Origin: an uncultured Acidocella sp.
Lineage (GTDB): Bacteria; Pseudomonadota; Alphaproteobacteria; Acetobacterales; Acetobacteraceae
NCBI RefSeq assembly: GCF_946222605.1
Contig: NZ_CAMIIE010000001.1
Coordinates: 124,001 to 188,000 of the forward strand
Reading direction: 5' to 3'
Length of the DNA: 64,000 nt
Part shown: piece by piece, positions 53,445 to 61,043 of the stretch
Position numbering within the stretch: position 1 is the first letter of the stretch
How the letters are laid out: the number at the start of each line of letters is the position of its first letter
Program-made: the position numbers and the translations under genes
Notes under the pieces: generated by a model
Told to the model about the DNA's origin: nothing
The model's database searches: none
What the model saw: the letters and a program-made list of their open reading frames with translations, nothing else

Positions 53445-53895
53445 GCAAACAGCTTTGACGGCCGCTAGCCCATTATACTTGCTCGATAAGATAGTGGGCT
53501 TCGGCTCTCGTTTCGGCGTCAGCGCATCGTTTCTGCGATTTGCGATCGTCGGAACTTTGGGTTTTTTGTGCGATACGGCGACGGTTTATCTGTTGCAGCA
53601 TGTTGTGAATTTATATGTCGCGGGGACGGTGAGTTTCGTTGTCGCGGCGAGCTTCAACTGGTTTCTCAACCGTATCTGGACATTTCGAGGCGTTGACCAC
53701 GCACCGCTGCATCTGCAGTGGGTGAAATTTCTGGTTGCGAACTCGATCGGCTTTGTTGCCAATCGTGGCGTTTTCTTTTTCCTGGTTGCGTCGAGCGGCA
53801 TCGTTGTCGCTTATCCGGTGATTGGTGTGGCTGCCGGGTCGCTTGCTGGGCTGGTCTTTAATTATTTTCTTTCCAAAACGTTTGTTTTCCGGTAA
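53407..53895 (+). CDS. GtrA family membrane protein
   Basis: The 162-residue protein has four hydrophobic helices. FLRFAIVGTLGFLCDTATVYLLQHV and SFNWFLNRIWTFRG are family hallmarks, and the protein ends in NYFLSKTFVFR. GtrA proteins are thought to flip or bind undecaprenyl-phosphate sugars. The start is uncertain: the ATG at 53407 lies inside purA and has no good ribosome-binding site; a later TTG would remove the 38-base overlap. Codon use here is poorer in GC than in the flanking genes. It precedes a priming glycosyltransferase gene. Confidence 0.88.
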   Translation: MIPFSCKIHLPVEQTALTAASPLYLLDKIVGFGSRFGVSASFLRFAIVGTLGFLCDTATVYLLQHVVNLYVAGTVSFVVAASFNWFLNRIWTFRGVDHAPLHLQWVKFLVANSIGFVANRGVFFFLVASSGIVVAYPVIGVAAGSLAGLVFNYFLSKTFVFR

Positions 53896-53906
53896 TACAA
53901 CCTGAG

Positions 53907-53926
53907 GTAAAATTTAAAAATTTTAC
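53907..53926. repeat. AT-rich perfect inverted repeat before the priming transferase gene
   Basis: GTAAAATTT and AAATTTTAC are separated by AA, 18 bases before the start codon at 53945 and 11 bases after the GtrA stop codon. It is a candidate regulatory site in an otherwise GC-rich genome. Confidence 0.7.
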
Positions 53927-53944
53927 AACCTTTTGGTGTTTGCC

Positions 53945-55384
53945 ATGGTTGAATATCGGGATGGATACGGCACGCGCGTTGCTTTGAGTGATCGCTTGAC
54001 CGTGCTTGTGAGGCATTTTGTTGCAAGATCGAGGTCTTCATACCTCCTACCGATAGCGGATTTTTTTTTAATTCTTCTGGTTCCTGGTGCGACGCGGGCG
54101 CTAGGGCAGGCTAATGGCGACATGCTGCACTATGCCGGGCTGTGGAGCACGTTGGCGTTTTTGTCGGTCAGTCTCGCCGCATCCCATAAATGTTTTGATC
54201 TGCGTGCATCATGGCATGGCGGTGTCGTCGTCGCGATTTCGTATGTGGCGACGGCCTCTGCAGCCTTGGCTTTGGCAGCTTTTTTTGACCATTCGGCTGT
54301 CCTGACCGGATATTGGACCGTTCTGGATCTCGTCATCACGCCGCTGCTGCTGGTGGGGGTTCATCTCTTGTTGAAGACTGTGCGGCCCTCACGAGCCGCA
54401 TCATCTGAGGGCGTTTTCGTGGTCTGCCATGATCACTGCCCCACGGACTTGGCGCTCGCCTTGGCACAGCAGGAGGAGCCGAAACAGATAACGGGCGTGT
54501 TATATCTGGCGGAGCTACGCGAACAAAGTCGTTGGCCTGAATTTCGCGACCGCGAGGACTTCCTTGCGCGTTGTGCCCGCCAACAGAGACAGGATGTCGT
54601 GTTCGTGCATCATGCAGATTTTGATGCGTTTGAAGATGCGGCGTTTTCAGCATTATTCCGAGACATTTTGGCGCTCCCGGTAAAGATCTGGCTTGCGTTC
54701 GATGTATCGTTGGACATACCCGCCTGCCTGCGCGGCAAAAGCGGGTCCTGCCGGATTGTTCCAGTTTTGGCGGATGAGCTTGTGACCTCACTTGATTGGA
54801 CGAAGCGCTGTTTTGATATCGTGGTTTCCACGTCGTTGCTCATTCTCTGCACGCCGATTTTGGTGCTGATCTCAGGGCTGGTGAGCGCGAGCGGCCCCGG
54901 CCCGATTATTTTCAGGCAGCGCCGCATCGGCGCGCAGGGCGTTCCGTTTACGGTACTCAAGTTTCGTACCATGCGGCATGTGCAGAACGCGTCTTTTTCG
55001 CAAGCTGTAGAAGGAGACTTGCGAATTACAAAAATAGGGCGGTTCTTGCGGCGTACGTCTCTGGACGAGCTTTTGCAGTTAATCAACGTAATCAAAGGCG
55101 ATATGTCGCTAGTCGGGCCGCGTCCGCATGCACCGGAAACCATGGTCGAAGGGATAAGCTTCGAGCAGGCGCTGAAACTTTACAAGATCAGGCATCGCGT
55201 CAAGCCGGGTATCACCGGGCTCGCGCAGATACGCGGACAGCGTGGGGAGACCAGTAAGCTCAGCGCTTTGGAGGGGCGCTTATCCAGCGATCTTGAATAT
55301 ATTCGGGCTTGGTCGTTGATGCTCGATATCAAGATACTCGTTCAAACGCTGCAAATTCCATTCAGGCCGCATAATGCTGTCTGA
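53945..55384 (+). CDS. polyprenyl-phosphate sugar-1-phosphate transferase (priming glycosyltransferase)
   Basis: The 479-residue protein has several N-terminal membrane helices (first at about residues 37-50), a soluble middle domain, a further helix near residue 295, and the catalytic bacterial-sugar-transferase domain: KRCFDIVVSTSLLILCTPILV, FRQRRIGAQGVPFTVLKFRTM, RRTSLDELLQLINVIKGDMSLVGPRPH, and KPGITGLAQIRGQRG. It resembles WbaP/ExoY-type enzymes that start exopolysaccharide or O-antigen repeats on undecaprenyl phosphate. The ATG at 53945 is chosen over a TTG four codons upstream. A run of nine T (54061-54069) lies early in the gene. The 3' end overlaps the next gene by 11 bases. Confidence 0.92.
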   Translation: MVEYRDGYGTRVALSDRLTVLVRHFVARSRSSYLLPIADFFLILLVPGATRALGQANGDMLHYAGLWSTLAFLSVSLAASHKCFDLRASWHGGVVVAISYVATASAALALAAFFDHSAVLTGYWTVLDLVITPLLLVGVHLLLKTVRPSRAASSEGVFVVCHDHCPTDLALALAQQEEPKQITGVLYLAELREQSRWPEFRDREDFLARCARQQRQDVVFVHHADFDAFEDAAFSALFRDILALPVKIWLAFDVSLDIPACLRGKSGSCRIVPVLADELVTSLDWTKRCFDIVVSTSLLILCTPILVLISGLVSASGPGPIIFRQRRIGAQGVPFTVLKFRTMRHVQNASFSQAVEGDLRITKIGRFLRRTSLDELLQLINVIKGDMSLVGPRPHAPETMVEGISFEQALKLYKIRHRVKPGITGLAQIRGQRGETSKLSALEGRLSSDLEYIRAWSLMLDIKILVQTLQIPFRPHNAV

Positions 55385-56366
55385 GATTGCCCCGAAATTG
55401 ATAGCCGGCCAGCGTCCGCCTGTCGGCGCTTATGACGCGGATATCACCATTCTCTGTTATAACAGACTCGAAGAGACAAAACAGGCAATTGCCTCGGCGC
55501 AGGCGCAGCGCGGGTGCAGCGCCCATATCTCGGTTTTGGACCAGGGCTCTTCTCCTGATACGCTGCGTGCCCTTGTGCGGATGCTCTCAGGTGTCAATAA
55601 CTGCGCATTATATGCGGTCGCGGAGAATATCGGCGTTGCCGCGGGTCGCAATCTTCTGGCTTCGCTAGGCCACGGGCAGATACTCGTAGGGCTCGACAAC
55701 GATGCCTGCTTTGCAGATCGGTTCGTCGTGGCCGGCGCCATGCGTGCCTTTAATCGATTGCCTGAGCTTGGCGCATTGGGATTCGCAATATTGACGCCCG
55801 ACGGGAAAGGGCCGGACTTATCGAGCTGGGGCTACGCGGACCGGCTGCTCGATCGATACCAATCGAAATTCGAAACAACCAGATTCGTCGGTGCCGGCTA
55901 CGCGATCAGACGCTCAGCCTGGGCTTCGGTCGGAGGGTTTGACGAGAATTTCTTCTTCACCTGGGAGGAGTATGATTTCTGCCTCTCCGCGATCAGCCGT
56001 GGATGGCGGATTATCTACGATGGCAGGCTGAAGGTTCTTCATGCGACGGCAGGTGAAGCCAGGGTCGCATGGCGCGGAGAAAGGATGCGCCATTATGTGC
56101 GCAACCGCCTTATCATCGGCCGAAAATGGCACCAGCCCGTGTTGGCTCTGCTGTTATTCTGTTGTGCCTACGCGATGATTGCGGCCCGGCATGGCTGCCT
56201 CTCTGCGGCTTGGCAGGGAATGATTGAGGCGCGACATTTCCCCCTGTCATCGCAAAGGCGCATATCGCCAGCGATGCACGCTTATTTGCGCCAGCACGAA
56301 GCACGGCATCGAGACTCGGTTTTTCACGGGCTTCATAAAAAGCTTTTCATCCGTTTGCCGGCTTAG
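55374..56366 (+). CDS. family-2 glycosyltransferase
   Basis: The 330-residue protein has the GT-A fold: ITILCYNRLEETKQAIASA near residue 24, AENIGVAAGRNLLAS, and the metal-binding DxD-type LVGLDNDACF. FVGAGYAIRRSAWASVGGFDENFFFTWEEYDFCLSA gives the family's GGFDE and ED acceptor region. It most likely adds a rhamnose or similar sugar to the lipid-linked saccharide primed by the upstream enzyme; the sugar cannot be told from sequence. It overlaps its upstream gene by 11 bases and the convergent xerD by 20 bases. Confidence 0.88.
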   Translation: MLSEIAPKLIAGQRPPVGAYDADITILCYNRLEETKQAIASAQAQRGCSAHISVLDQGSSPDTLRALVRMLSGVNNCALYAVAENIGVAAGRNLLASLGHGQILVGLDNDACFADRFVVAGAMRAFNRLPELGALGFAILTPDGKGPDLSSWGYADRLLDRYQSKFETTRFVGAGYAIRRSAWASVGGFDENFFFTWEEYDFCLSAISRGWRIIYDGRLKVLHATAGEARVAWRGERMRHYVRNRLIIGRKWHQPVLALLLFCCAYAMIAARHGCLSAAWQGMIEARHFPLSSQRRISPAMHAYLRQHEARHRDSVFHGLHKKLFIRLPA

Positions 56367-57249
56367 GCTTGGCCTCGGCAAGCGGATGATGCGCCTGCAC
56401 CAATTTTTGCAGCCGCTCCGCCAGCACGTGCGTATAAATTTCCGTTGTGGCGATATCGGCGTGGCCGAGGAGCTTTTGGACCGCGCGCAGATCGGCCCCT
56501 CGTGCCAATAGGTGCGAAGCAAATGAATGCCTGAGAACATGAGGCGACAGGCGTGCCGGGTCGAGACCGGCTTCTAAGGCGACCTGCTTCAGAAGCAAGG
56601 CAAAGCCTTGCCGGGTCATCGGTTTGCTGGCATCCCGCCCGGGAAATAAGTAGCGGGATTTGGCGCCGTTGAAGCTCTGCAGGGCAGAGGCGGCGCGTTG
56701 TGCAGGCTCGGAAACGGGCACAATACGTTCCTTTCCGCCTTTTCCTTTGACCAGCAGAATCGCTGTGTTCGGGTTGAACGCGCTGCGCTTCAGGTCCAGC
56801 ATTTCGCTGATTCGAAGGCCCGTGGAGTACAGAATTTCCAATCCGGCATGTGCCTTCAAACCGGGCCCGCCATCCATATATTCGGCGGCGGCCAGCAACG
56901 CATCGACCTCGTTTTCGCTGAGATATTTGGGCAGGCTTTTCGGCCTCTTCGGCGTGGGCATCTCGCTTGCCGGATTGTCATTTCTCACCCCTTCTCGCAG
57001 CAGGAAGAGGTAGAATTGCCGTATCGTCGAGAGGCGCCGCGCCTGGGTTTTGGCGGCCATGCCTGACTGCGCGATGCTTTGCAGATACGCCGAAATGTCG
57101 GGGGCTTGTGCGGTAAGTAGCCCTTGTCGCGGGGTCAAAAAGCCAGAAAAGTCAATAATATCAGATTGATAGGCATTCAATGTGTTTGGCGCGGCGCCGC
57201 GCTCTGCGGCAAGCATTTCCAGAAAGGCTTCGACTTGATCTTGCGCCAT
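56347..57249 (-). CDS. xerD: tyrosine recombinase XerD
   Basis: XerD acts with XerC at dif to resolve chromosome dimers. The 300-residue protein has the SAM-like N-domain and the full catalytic set Arg145 (TGLRISE), Lys170 (KGKGGKER), His237 and Arg240 (HVLRHSFASHLL), His263 (LGHADI), and Tyr272 (TTEIYTHV). AGGGG precedes the ATG. No phage genes or attachment repeats are nearby, so this is the housekeeping enzyme. It is divergent from aroKB. Confidence 0.93.
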   Translation of the reverse strand: MAQDQVEAFLEMLAAERGAAPNTLNAYQSDIIDFSGFLTPRQGLLTAQAPDISAYLQSIAQSGMAAKTQARRLSTIRQFYLFLLREGVRNDNPASEMPTPKRPKSLPKYLSENEVDALLAAAEYMDGGPGLKAHAGLEILYSTGLRISEMLDLKRSAFNPNTAILLVKGKGGKERIVPVSEPAQRAASALQSFNGAKSRYLFPGRDASKPMTRQGFALLLKQVALEAGLDPARLSPHVLRHSFASHLLARGADLRAVQKLLGHADIATTEIYTHVLAERLQKLVQAHHPLAEAKPKPANG

Positions 57250-57297
57250 AATCTGCCCCTAACGCCGTTTGAACCAATGTGATAAGCGTCCACGCCG

Positions 57298-58956
57298 ATG
57301 TCACTCAATAGTCAAACTGCGCCTGACGAAAGCGCGTCTCCCACGATCCGAAGCATCGTGTTGGTCGGCCTGATGGGAGCTGGCAAAACGGCCATTGGAA
57401 AGCGGCTTTCCGTATTGTTGAAGCTGCCGTTTTTTGACGCTGATGAAGAAATCGAACGCGCTGCGGGGATGACGATCAGCGAGATTTTCAAAACCCATGG
57501 CGAGGCTTATTTTCGCGCCGGGGAAAAGCGGGTCATCAAGCGTTTATTGAGCCAAGGCCGGATCGTGCTGGCGACGGGCGGTGGCGCATTCATGGATGCC
57601 GAGACCAGAGCCACAATCCGTGAATATGCGGTTTCGGTCTGGCTTCGCTGTCCGATTCCTGTGCTCGTCCAGCGCACCTCCGGGCGAACCCACCGGCCGC
57701 TTTTGAATGCGGGCAATCCCGCGGATATTTTGAGCAAGCTTTCCGCCGTGCGTAGCCCGGTCTATGCGTTGGCCGATATCATCGTTGATGGATCTGAGGA
57801 CCCCCCCCAAGTGACCACTGCCAAAGTCGCCCAAGCGCTGGAACAACATCGTGCGGCTCGAAAAGTTAACGTAACGCTGTCTCAATCGAGTTATGAGGTC
57901 GTGATTGGAGACGGTTTGCTCGCGCGCGCCGGTGCGCTGATCACGCCTTTGCTGCCCCAGCCCCGCTGCATCATCGTCACGGATCAAACCGTCGCCGATC
58001 TGCATTTGGCAGGTTTGACGATGAGCCTGGACGAGGTGGGAATTGCCCATCAAGCCCTCATCGTGCCGCCAGGGGAGGCTTCAAAAAGTTTTTCATGTTG
58101 GCAGCGCCTGGTTGAAGACCTTTTGGCCGCGAAAATAGACCGCAGAACCACAATCATTGCCCTGGGCGGCGGTGTTGTTGGGGATTTGGCTGGGTTTGCT
58201 GCGGCCGCCGTCATGCGGGGCGTTCCTTTCGTTCAGATCCCGACAACCTTGCTGTCCCAGGTCGATAGTTCGGTTGGCGGCAAGACCGGCATCAACTCCA
58301 CGCACGGGAAAAATCTCGTCGGCGCCTTCTACCAACCTCTGGTGGTGCTGGCGGATACCGGCATCCTGGACACGCTGCCGGTGCGCGAGCGCCGGGCCGG
58401 CTATGCGGAAATCGTAAAAACCGGCCTGATTGCCGACCCGGCATTCTATGAATGGTGCGAGGCCCATGCCGCGGCCCTATTGGCTGACGACAAGCAGGCT
58501 TTGGCGCAGGCGATTGAGTATGCCGTGCAATTCAAGGCGCGCGTCGTGGGCGACGATGAGCGGGAAACCAAACCCAATGACGGTCGGGCGCTGCTCAATC
58601 TCGGTCACACCTTCGCGCATGCGTTTGAAGCCGAGACCGGCTATGGCGGCGAATTGCTGCATGGCGAGGCCGTTTCCATCGGGCTTGTCCTGGCCTCGCA
58701 TCTCTCGGCTTTGCTGGGGCTGGCCCCTCAGGAGGATGCGCCGCGCATCGCGCAGCATTTGGCTGGAGTGGGGCTGCCCACCCGCATTCCCGGCCTATCT
58801 GCCGACAGGTTGTTGGCCCATATGAAGCTCGACAAGAAGAATCGCGACGGAAAACTCCATTTCGTGCTGACTCGCGGCATTGGCCGCGCCTTTACGAGCG
58901 GAGACGTTCCTGAGGATGCCGTTCGCCTGGCGTTGATCGCCAACGGCGCCGTTTAG
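57298..58956 (+). CDS. aroKB: bifunctional shikimate kinase / 3-dehydroquinate synthase
   Basis: A single uninterrupted frame of 552 residues fuses two enzymes of the shikimate pathway. The N-terminal part, about residues 17-185, is shikimate kinase: P-loop GLMGAGKT (24-31), FFDADEEIE, the FR of GEAYFRAGE, and LATGGGAFMD. The rest is 3-dehydroquinate synthase: PPGEASKSF, GGGVVGDLAGFAAA, QIPTTLLSQVDSSVGGKTGIN, NLGHTFAHAFE and LLHGEAVSIG, including zinc ligands. The two catalyse steps five and two of the pathway, so they do not act consecutively. Separate adjacent aroK and aroB genes are the usual state; fused forms are known in some Rhodospirillales. Confidence 0.96.
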   Translation: MSLNSQTAPDESASPTIRSIVLVGLMGAGKTAIGKRLSVLLKLPFFDADEEIERAAGMTISEIFKTHGEAYFRAGEKRVIKRLLSQGRIVLATGGGAFMDAETRATIREYAVSVWLRCPIPVLVQRTSGRTHRPLLNAGNPADILSKLSAVRSPVYALADIIVDGSEDPPQVTTAKVAQALEQHRAARKVNVTLSQSSYEVVIGDGLLARAGALITPLLPQPRCIIVTDQTVADLHLAGLTMSLDEVGIAHQALIVPPGEASKSFSCWQRLVEDLLAAKIDRRTTIIALGGGVVGDLAGFAAAAVMRGVPFVQIPTTLLSQVDSSVGGKTGINSTHGKNLVGAFYQPLVVLADTGILDTLPVRERRAGYAEIVKTGLIADPAFYEWCEAHAAALLADDKQALAQAIEYAVQFKARVVGDDERETKPNDGRALLNLGHTFAHAFEAETGYGGELLHGEAVSIGLVLASHLSALLGLAPQEDAPRIAQHLAGVGLPTRIPGLSADRLLAHMKLDKKNRDGKLHFVLTRGIGRAFTSGDVPEDAVRLALIANGAV

Positions 58957-59009
58957 CTGGGGAAAAGCTCTCGGGGCCGACGTCATTCACGCCGGCCCCC
59001 GGGGCTTGG

Positions 59010-60407
59010 TCAGGATTGCGCGTCCGGCGACAGGATCACGCATCCCGTTGGGCCGGTAGACAGCCGATTGCAGGCATTGACCGCTTCGTCATGATGCAGC
59101 CCCACGAAGCGGGCGCGATATTTCGTGCCATCGCCAGTGTGAATGGTCATGACCATCGGCTGTGCTTTCATCAAAATCTGCGCGCCGGTCAACTCCGCCA
59201 TGCCAAGCGCGGCCTTGGCGTTGGACGAGCTGTCATAAGCCCCGACTTGAATGCCCCAGCTATGCTTGCCTGAGTTGAAATCCACGGGCTGAGCCGGAAG
59301 GGTCGCCGCCATGGCGGAGGGGACCAACGAAAATCCATGCCGTGCCGGTGGGGGCGGCGGGGCTGGTAGCGGCTGGGTTGCGAATGCCACCTCTGTCCTG
59401 TGAATGACCGGGGCTGGTGGCGCCGGGGGCGGAACCGGCAAGGCGTTTGGCGAGTAGATCGACGACGTAGACGCGGATGCGACACGCACAGGGATTTGTG
59501 TCCGCTGAGGCGCTGGGGCCGGAATGGCCTGGGGGCGGGCTTCCAAGGGCGGAACGGCCTGAGTTTGAATCTGCGCCGTCTGTACAGGCGCCGGCATGAT
59601 GGACGAGATGGGAATTGAAACAGGCGCAGGTGAATCGTCTTCAGCCCCAGCGCGGGGGGCGAGCGAGGCGACCTCAACCGGCGCGGACAACTGCGATGCT
59701 GTGGGCGCTACCGGTGTAAACCCGTCTGGCAGAATGCCGCCACCGCGTCCCATCGGTTCTGTGTTCAAGGCAAGTTCATCAGCCGCGGATCTGCGACGAG
59801 GGTAATAACCGCCAATATTTGGAGCGATCATAGCCACATAGTTGATCGTCTCGCTGGGAAGAGGGTGATGATAATTGATGAACGAGTCCAGTCGCCCCGG
59901 ACCGGCATTATATGCTGCCAAAAATCCGGGCGAGCCGTAGATTTGATACATCTCATGGATATAGGCAGCGCCCGCCATGATGTTGTCGTAGGGGTTAAAC
60001 GGGTCGTTTCCCAAACCGTAGCGGTCAGCCATCTCCTGGTAGGTTCCAGGCTCCAGCTGCATAAGGCCCATTGCCCCGGCAGACGAGACGATCAGATGGC
60101 CGCCGCTATATTCGTGCCCGCCTGATTCAACGCGCATGACTTGGCGGATCCACATTGCGGGTACATCGAAATGCGCTGCCGCGTCTTTAATGTAAGGCCC
60201 CCATGGATCGCTTGGTGGGCCCGGTGGATTATAATTATGGGCAGCGTGTGAAAGATAGTAAGACGTGGATTCAGCGGCAGTGCGGCTGTTATGGCCACCC
60301 GCGCAGGCCGAAAGCACAGCCAAGCTGCTGCATCCTGCAACCAGCCCAGGTCTGAATTTCGCAGCTTTCCGAGTGAAGCTGACTGCCAGCTTTCCGATAG
60401 CCCCCAA
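59010..60407 (-). CDS. lipoprotein lytic transglycosylase with SPOR domain
   Basis: The 465-residue protein starts with a signal peptide and lipobox (LSAC, Cys35). The SLT domain, about residues 65-190, has the catalytic Glu94 in RVESGG, SSAGAMGLMQLEPGTY, and AAYNAGPGRLD. A Pro/Ala-rich linker of about 190 residues leads to a C-terminal SPOR domain (about 385-465, WGIQVGAYDSSSNAKAAL) that binds denuded peptidoglycan at division sites. It should cleave septal or side-wall glycan strands from the outer membrane. Start is TTG at 60407, supported by GGAGG eight bases upstream; no ATG or GTG precedes the signal peptide. Confidence 0.9.
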   Translation of the reverse strand: MGAIGKLAVSFTRKAAKFRPGLVAGCSSLAVLSACAGGHNSRTAAESTSYYLSHAAHNYNPPGPPSDPWGPYIKDAAAHFDVPAMWIRQVMRVESGGHEYSGGHLIVSSAGAMGLMQLEPGTYQEMADRYGLGNDPFNPYDNIMAGAAYIHEMYQIYGSPGFLAAYNAGPGRLDSFINYHHPLPSETINYVAMIAPNIGGYYPRRRSAADELALNTEPMGRGGGILPDGFTPVAPTASQLSAPVEVASLAPRAGAEDDSPAPVSIPISSIMPAPVQTAQIQTQAVPPLEARPQAIPAPAPQRTQIPVRVASASTSSIYSPNALPVPPPAPPAPVIHRTEVAFATQPLPAPPPPPARHGFSLVPSAMAATLPAQPVDFNSGKHSWGIQVGAYDSSSNAKAALGMAELTGAQILMKAQPMVMTIHTGDGTKYRARFVGLHHDEAVNACNRLSTGPTGCVILSPDAQS

Positions 60408-60571
60408 GATCTAAGCCTCCACGCAATTTATTGGCCACCACTTAAACTATTTAGCTCAATGATGGCTTAAACAAGGCGCTATAACCTCTTAAACGAGCTG
60501 GAAACTCGCGGCAAGAAAAACCTCGCATCCTGTCGCTATCGGTTGTCAGGGCCACATGCTAGCAACCAACT

Positions 60572-60922
60572 ATGGATCGTGCCTGGTTTTCATTGATCAT
60601 ATTATCCGGTTGCCTGGCTGGCTGCGCCAGCTCCGTGCCGTCATCCTTACCCCAAACTGCGTCTCGCTCCGACGCCGCTTTGCGGGGTAAAATTCTGGTT
60701 GTGCGCCAAGTCTCTGGCGGACAGGCCCTAGGGGCGGTGATGCAGGCGTTGGGGCAGGGGGATGTTGCCTCGTCCTCATCGGCTAACGAGATCATCATTC
60801 AGTTGCCCGACGGCTCGGTGAAAACGCTAATCCCCTCGCCATCCTCTCCACCGCAAAGGTTTTTCGTTGGCGAAGAGGTTTCCATAGATGACACGCCAGA
60901 GCTACAGCTCGCGGCGCATTAG
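60572..60922 (+). CDS. small lipoprotein, SlyB-like C-terminal part
   Basis: The 116-residue protein has a signal peptide ending in a lipobox (LAGC, Cys18). The body (KILVVRQVSGGQALGAVMQA, NEIIIQLPDGSVKTLIPSP, FFVGEEVSID) follows the beta-strand pattern seen at the ends of SlyB-type outer-membrane lipoproteins, but the glycine-zipper segment between them is short. I assign no function. It is divergent from the lytic transglycosylase gene and stands alone. Confidence 0.65.
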   Translation: MDRAWFSLIILSGCLAGCASSVPSSLPQTASRSDAALRGKILVVRQVSGGQALGAVMQALGQGDVASSSSANEIIIQLPDGSVKTLIPSPSSPPQRFFVGEEVSIDDTPELQLAAH

Positions 60923-61043
60923 GGGAAAGCCTAGAGTCTCTTTCTATTTTTGGCGGCCTTGCGGATGTTTCATACGGTAAGCCCGGCACATAGGGCACCG
61001 GGAAGGCGGCATCTGAAGCGGGCGGGTGCGTCATGCGGCAATG

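Noticed and set aside
56347..57249. Phage or integrative-element integrase
   Set aside because: Length, motif spacing and the absence of attachment repeats, tRNA and phage genes fit chromosomal XerD.
60795..61034. 79-codon minus-strand frame between the small lipoprotein and the chemoreceptor
   Set aside because: It overlaps the lipoprotein gene antisense, has no ribosome-binding site, and the translation is Pro/Arg-rich as expected for a shadow frame.
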